Shown in pieces: positions 4,891 to 5,360 of a DNA stretch of 5,360 bases. Origin of the DNA: Elusimicrobiota bacterium (GTDB lineage: Bacteria; Elusimicrobiota; Elusimicrobia; UBA1565; UBA9628); NCBI GenBank assembly GCA_028869495.1, contig JAGWRY010000146.1:1-5360 (forward strand), given 5' to 3'. Numbering within the stretch: position 1 is the stretch's first letter; every line of letters begins with the position of its first letter. The notes under the pieces were generated by a model. It ran no database searches. It had not been told where the DNA came from and saw only the letters and a program-made list of their open reading frames with translations. The position numbers and the translations under genes are program-made.

Positions 4891-5360
4891 GTGAAGGCGA
4901 TGAAGCCCCTCCTCTGCGCCTTGCTGATCGGCTCCTGGGCGTTCGCGCGGCCGGCTTCGGCCGCCGACGGGCACGGCGGCCTGCGCGAACTGCTGACGGC
5001 GACGCGCCTGCGCGCGCACGCCTTCGCGAAGATGGCGAGCCTGCCGCGGGGACCCGGAGCCTTCGACGCGGCGAAGACGGACCTCGACGCGATCGCCCGC
5101 GCCGCGAAGTCCGCCCGCCCCGCTGGGGCTCCCGAGCCGCCGGAGTCGGTCCAGTTGCGCGCGGCGTTGGCCCGCGCGGAGATCGTCGTCGAGAACCCGG
5201 CCTCGGGAGAGGATCTCGCGTCCGCCCTCGACGCGGTCGCCGACGCCGGCGACCGCCTGCTGGCCTCCCCGGCGCGCGTCGCCGTGCCCTTGCCGCCGCG
5301 GCGGCCCGTGCCCCTGCCGCCGCGGCGTCCCGCCGACCTCAAGGCTGAGCGCGCCCGCCG
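4891..5360 (+). CDS. secreted Ala/Pro-rich protein of unknown function (partial, runs off the window)
   Basis: The frame is open from GTG 4891 to the window end, giving 156 residues and no stop. It starts with a signal peptide: Lys2 and Lys5, a hydrophobic core at about 7-18, and an Ala-Ser-Ala site at 22-24, so the product should be exported. Cys9 is within the core but no lipobox is present. The mature part is helical and Ala-rich to about residue 128, then enters a proline-rich stretch with two exact copies of VPLPPRRP (132-147) before charged residues at the edge. Third positions are about 95% G or C, unlike the antisense frame. GTG 4891 is chosen because it follows the -10-like TACCCT by 5 bases; ATG 4900, three codons on, is the alternative and has no properly spaced ribosome binding site. 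I do not recognise the family. The helical region plus Pro/Arg linker could suit an envelope-spanning or wall-associated protein, which is inference. Confidence 0.75.
   Translation, partial: MKAMKPLLCALLIGSWAFARPASAADGHGGLRELLTATRLRAHAFAKMASLPRGPGAFDAAKTDLDAIARAAKSARPAGAPEPPESVQLRAALARAEIVVENPASGEDLASALDAVADAGDRLLASPARVAVPLPPRRPVPLPPRRPADLKAERAR
5284..5331 (+). repeat. two tandem 24-bp repeats coding for VPLPPRRP
   Basis: Copies at 5284-5307 and 5308-5331 differ at two bases (TTG/CTG and CGG/CGT), both silent, so the encoded octapeptide is identical. Both differences preserve the protein, which hints at selection for the Pro/Arg motif, though two changes are too few to prove it. The array may continue past or degrade before the window end; only two units are seen. 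Confidence 0.8.

Noticed and set aside
4737..5342. 201-residue open frame on the - strand
   Set aside because: It is antisense to the signal-peptide protein starting at 4891, which has the better codon pattern and a promoter; this frame is Ser/Arg/Ala low complexity.
3765..5348. 527-residue open frame on the + strand in another frame
   Set aside because: It is an Arg/Pro-rich shadow crossing from the glycosyltransferase into the next gene, with no motif and no start signal.

Overview
This 5.36 kb window comes from a very GC-rich bacterial chromosome (roughly 70-75% G+C by eye, with almost every third codon position G or C). A periplasmic MltB-type lytic transglycosylase and several Sec-type signal peptides suggest a cell with a peptidoglycan wall and probably an outer membrane. 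I cannot place the phylum. Gene content and start architecture would fit GC-rich groups with common leaderless mRNAs, such as Deinococcota, or an under-sampled phylum such as GC-rich Elusimicrobiota; this is a weak guess. I see no mobile element, CRISPR array, rRNA or tRNA.

Layout. (1) On the + strand at the left edge is the tail of an unidentified gene (1-99). It overlaps by 11 bases a secreted protein of unknown function (89-724) that has a textbook AGGAGG ribosome binding site. (2) Convergent to these, on the - strand, lie an alpha/beta hydrolase (2447-1686) followed by an MltB-family lytic transglycosylase (1631-738). Each has its own -10 box just before the start codon. (3) Divergent from the hydrolase is a + strand two-gene unit: uridine kinase udk (2502-3155), overlapping by 20 bases a TMTC/GT105-like multi-pass membrane glycosyltransferase with four C-terminal TPR repeats (3136-4860). 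(4) A promoter whose -35 box overlaps the glycosyltransferase stop codon drives a secreted proline-rich protein (4891 to beyond the window), which ends here inside a tandem 8-residue repeat.

How they fit together. The genes do not form one recognisable pathway. The common theme is the cell envelope: peptidoglycan cleavage, membrane glycosylation and two secreted proteins of unknown role, beside a pyrimidine salvage kinase. The most notable signal is regulatory. All four genes that start a transcription unit or stand alone have a -10-like hexamer ending 5-7 bases before an ATG or GTG, which predicts leaderless mRNAs. The two genes lying inside operons instead carry Shine-Dalgarno sequences. 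No intrinsic terminator with a T tract was found. The window reads as ordinary chromosome with an interesting start-site architecture rather than a new defence or mobile system.
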